From contig NZ_CP114606.1 in the NCBI RefSeq assembly GCF_033558715.1, positions 1,612,001 to 1,676,000 of the forward strand: a stretch of 64,000 bases of DNA. The letters are read 5' to 3'. The stretch is from Acinetobacter sp. YWS30-1 (GTDB taxonomy: Bacteria > Pseudomonadota > Gammaproteobacteria > Pseudomonadales > Moraxellaceae). Positions 62,968 through 64,000 of the stretch are shown one piece after another. Within the stretch, counting starts at the first letter, position 1. Each line of letters starts with the position of its first letter. The position numbers and the translations under genes are program-made. The notes under the pieces are model-generated. The model did no database searches. It was not told the origin of the DNA and worked only from the letters and a program-made list of their open reading frames with translations.

Positions 62968-63978
62968 TTATGAATTAACAGATTGAATGAATAAATCACG
63001 ATATTGACGGCATTGGGCTGCAGTCAGTGCAAAGATACCTGAACCACCACGTTGGAACTGCAACCAGTGGAAATCAACGGTATTGAAGTTTTGCTTCATC
63101 GCCCATTCAGAATTACCCACTTCAATCACGATCAAACCATCTTCAGTCAGATAATCAGCTGCTTGAGCCAGCATCTTGCGAACTAGATCCAGACCGTCTT
63201 GACCAGCAGCCAATGCCAGCTCTGGCTCATGATGGAATTCATCAGGAAGATCAGCCATATCCTCTGCATCGACATATGGAGGATTAGATACGATTAGATC
63301 ATATTGGTTTTCAGCTGGAATTTTGGCAAATAGATCAGATTCAAGTAATGCTACTTGGTACTGCTTACTGTGATGTTCACAGTTAATCTGCGCCACTTCC
63401 AAAGCTTCTTTAGAAATATCAGTTGCATCCACTTCTGAATCCGGGAAAGCATAGGCCAATGCAATCGCGATACAGCCAGAACCGGTACACATATCCAGAA
63501 TACGTTGTGGAGTTTTTGGATTCGGATTTTCTGGCAGGTTATTTACTGCTGCACCCATTTCACCATTTTCAGTCAGGCAATAAGGAGCAAAGCGGTTTTC
63601 AATCAGCTCAACGATTGGCGAACGTGGAATCAGAACACGCTCATCCACATAGAATGGCTTGCCGAAGAAATAGGCTAGATTCAATAAATAAGAGGTTGGA
63701 ACACGTTCATTAATGCGGCGTTCTAGCAAGCTCAAGAACTCAGCCACTTCGCTTGGCAATAATTTAGAGTCCAGAATTTCAGGATCTGCATTCCAGTCCA
63801 GTGACAAGGTTTGTAGAACGAGCGCTGAACTTTCAGCAAAATAATCTTCTGTACCTTGACCTAAGTGCGCATCGTATTGACGTAATGCTGTAACCCCAAA
63901 ACGAATAAAATCACGAATGGTAGTTAAATTTTCAGCGGCTTCCTGCAAATGTTCAGGGCTAATAGTCGGTCGATCCAC
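62968..63978 (-). CDS. prmB: 50S ribosomal protein L3 N5-glutamine methyltransferase PrmB
   Basis: A 336-aa SAM-dependent methyltransferase acting on Gln150 of ribosomal protein L3. The SAM motif is ILDMCTGSGCIAIALAYAFPDSEVDATDIS near residue 158-187, and the catalytic NPPY is in IVSNPPYVDAEDMADLP near 228. The N-terminal helical domain with PTSYLLNLAYFFGKPFYVDERVLIPRSPIVELIE is PrmB-like; PrmC is shorter. It is the first gene of prmB-aroC, an order common in gammaproteobacteria. Only 22 bp of upstream sequence are in the window. Confidence 0.95.
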   Translation of the reverse strand: MDRPTISPEHLQEAAENLTTIRDFIRFGVTALRQYDAHLGQGTEDYFAESSALVLQTLSLDWNADPEILDSKLLPSEVAEFLSLLERRINERVPTSYLLNLAYFFGKPFYVDERVLIPRSPIVELIENRFAPYCLTENGEMGAAVNNLPENPNPKTPQRILDMCTGSGCIAIALAYAFPDSEVDATDISKEALEVAQINCEHHSKQYQVALLESDLFAKIPAENQYDLIVSNPPYVDAEDMADLPDEFHHEPELALAAGQDGLDLVRKMLAQAADYLTEDGLIVIEVGNSEWAMKQNFNTVDFHWLQFQRGGSGIFALTAAQCRQYRDLFIQSVNS

Positions 63979-64000
63979 TTAAGGCGTCTCCAAGGTCATT

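Overview
The window looks like chromosome of a non-pathogen-island Acinetobacter (Moraxellaceae). The base composition is AT-rich (my impression, not computed). The gene content fits the genus: AlkM alkane hydroxylase with a divergent AraC-type regulator, PilU-type pilus ATPases, CioAB-type quinol oxidase and several large acyl-CoA dehydrogenases. Species was not determined. No prophage, CRISPR array, rRNA or tRNA was recognised.

Layout. 1-5.1 kb: acyl-CoA metabolism (CoA-transferase, thiolase, 593-aa acyl-CoA dehydrogenase) with a divergent TetR regulator. 5.1-8.6 kb: copper operon copA-cueR-copZ behind a textbook CueR promoter. 8.7-12.3 kb: sulfur genes (cysK, a BigR/SqrR-like ArsR regulator, a SulP permease). 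12.6-22.6 kb: transport and housekeeping (SstT, YoaK, DUF2058, YbdG-type channel, ABC exporter, AraC regulator, gcvH, MFS). 22.7-25.5 kb: two tandem pilU-like genes. 25.7-27.1 kb: a DAHP synthase preceded by an unannotated Tyr/Phe/Trp-rich leader peptide and a multi-segment attenuator. 27.3-34.9 kb: glycine-zipper protein, formaldehyde detoxification, phospholipase D lipoprotein, DNA glycosylase-like protein, SGNH hydrolase, desaturase. 35.2-40.2 kb: an operon of acyl-CoA dehydrogenase, APH-type kinase, histidine phosphatase and SDR with a divergent LysR gene; it resembles the kinase/ACAD logic of 4-hydroxyacid catabolism. 40.3-46.2 kb: SNase-like nuclease, cydAB plus a 35-aa DUF2474 gene, MarR-MFS pair, XRE-membrane pair. 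46.2-51.5 kb: alkane/fatty acid region (GlxA-type regulator, 595-aa acyl-CoA dehydrogenase, alkM, alkR). 51.5-59.9 kb: lpxB, TauE/SafE, second DAHP synthase, phosphatase-like protein, ispF, dadA under a tandem glycine riboswitch, AEC transporter. 60-64 kb: Imm44-like orphan gene, GNAT gene, an IS1595-type element with a nonsense-mutated transposase, aroC, prmB.

The most interesting items are the aromatic attenuator in front of the 25.7 kb DAHP synthase, the ACAD/kinase/phosphatase/SDR operon, the glycine riboswitch on a D-amino acid dehydrogenase gene, the tandem PilU paralogues, and the IS insertion 8 bp upstream of a GNAT start codon. Nothing here is a clear new multi-gene defence system. 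All family assignments are by recognition of motifs and remembered relatives, without database searches.
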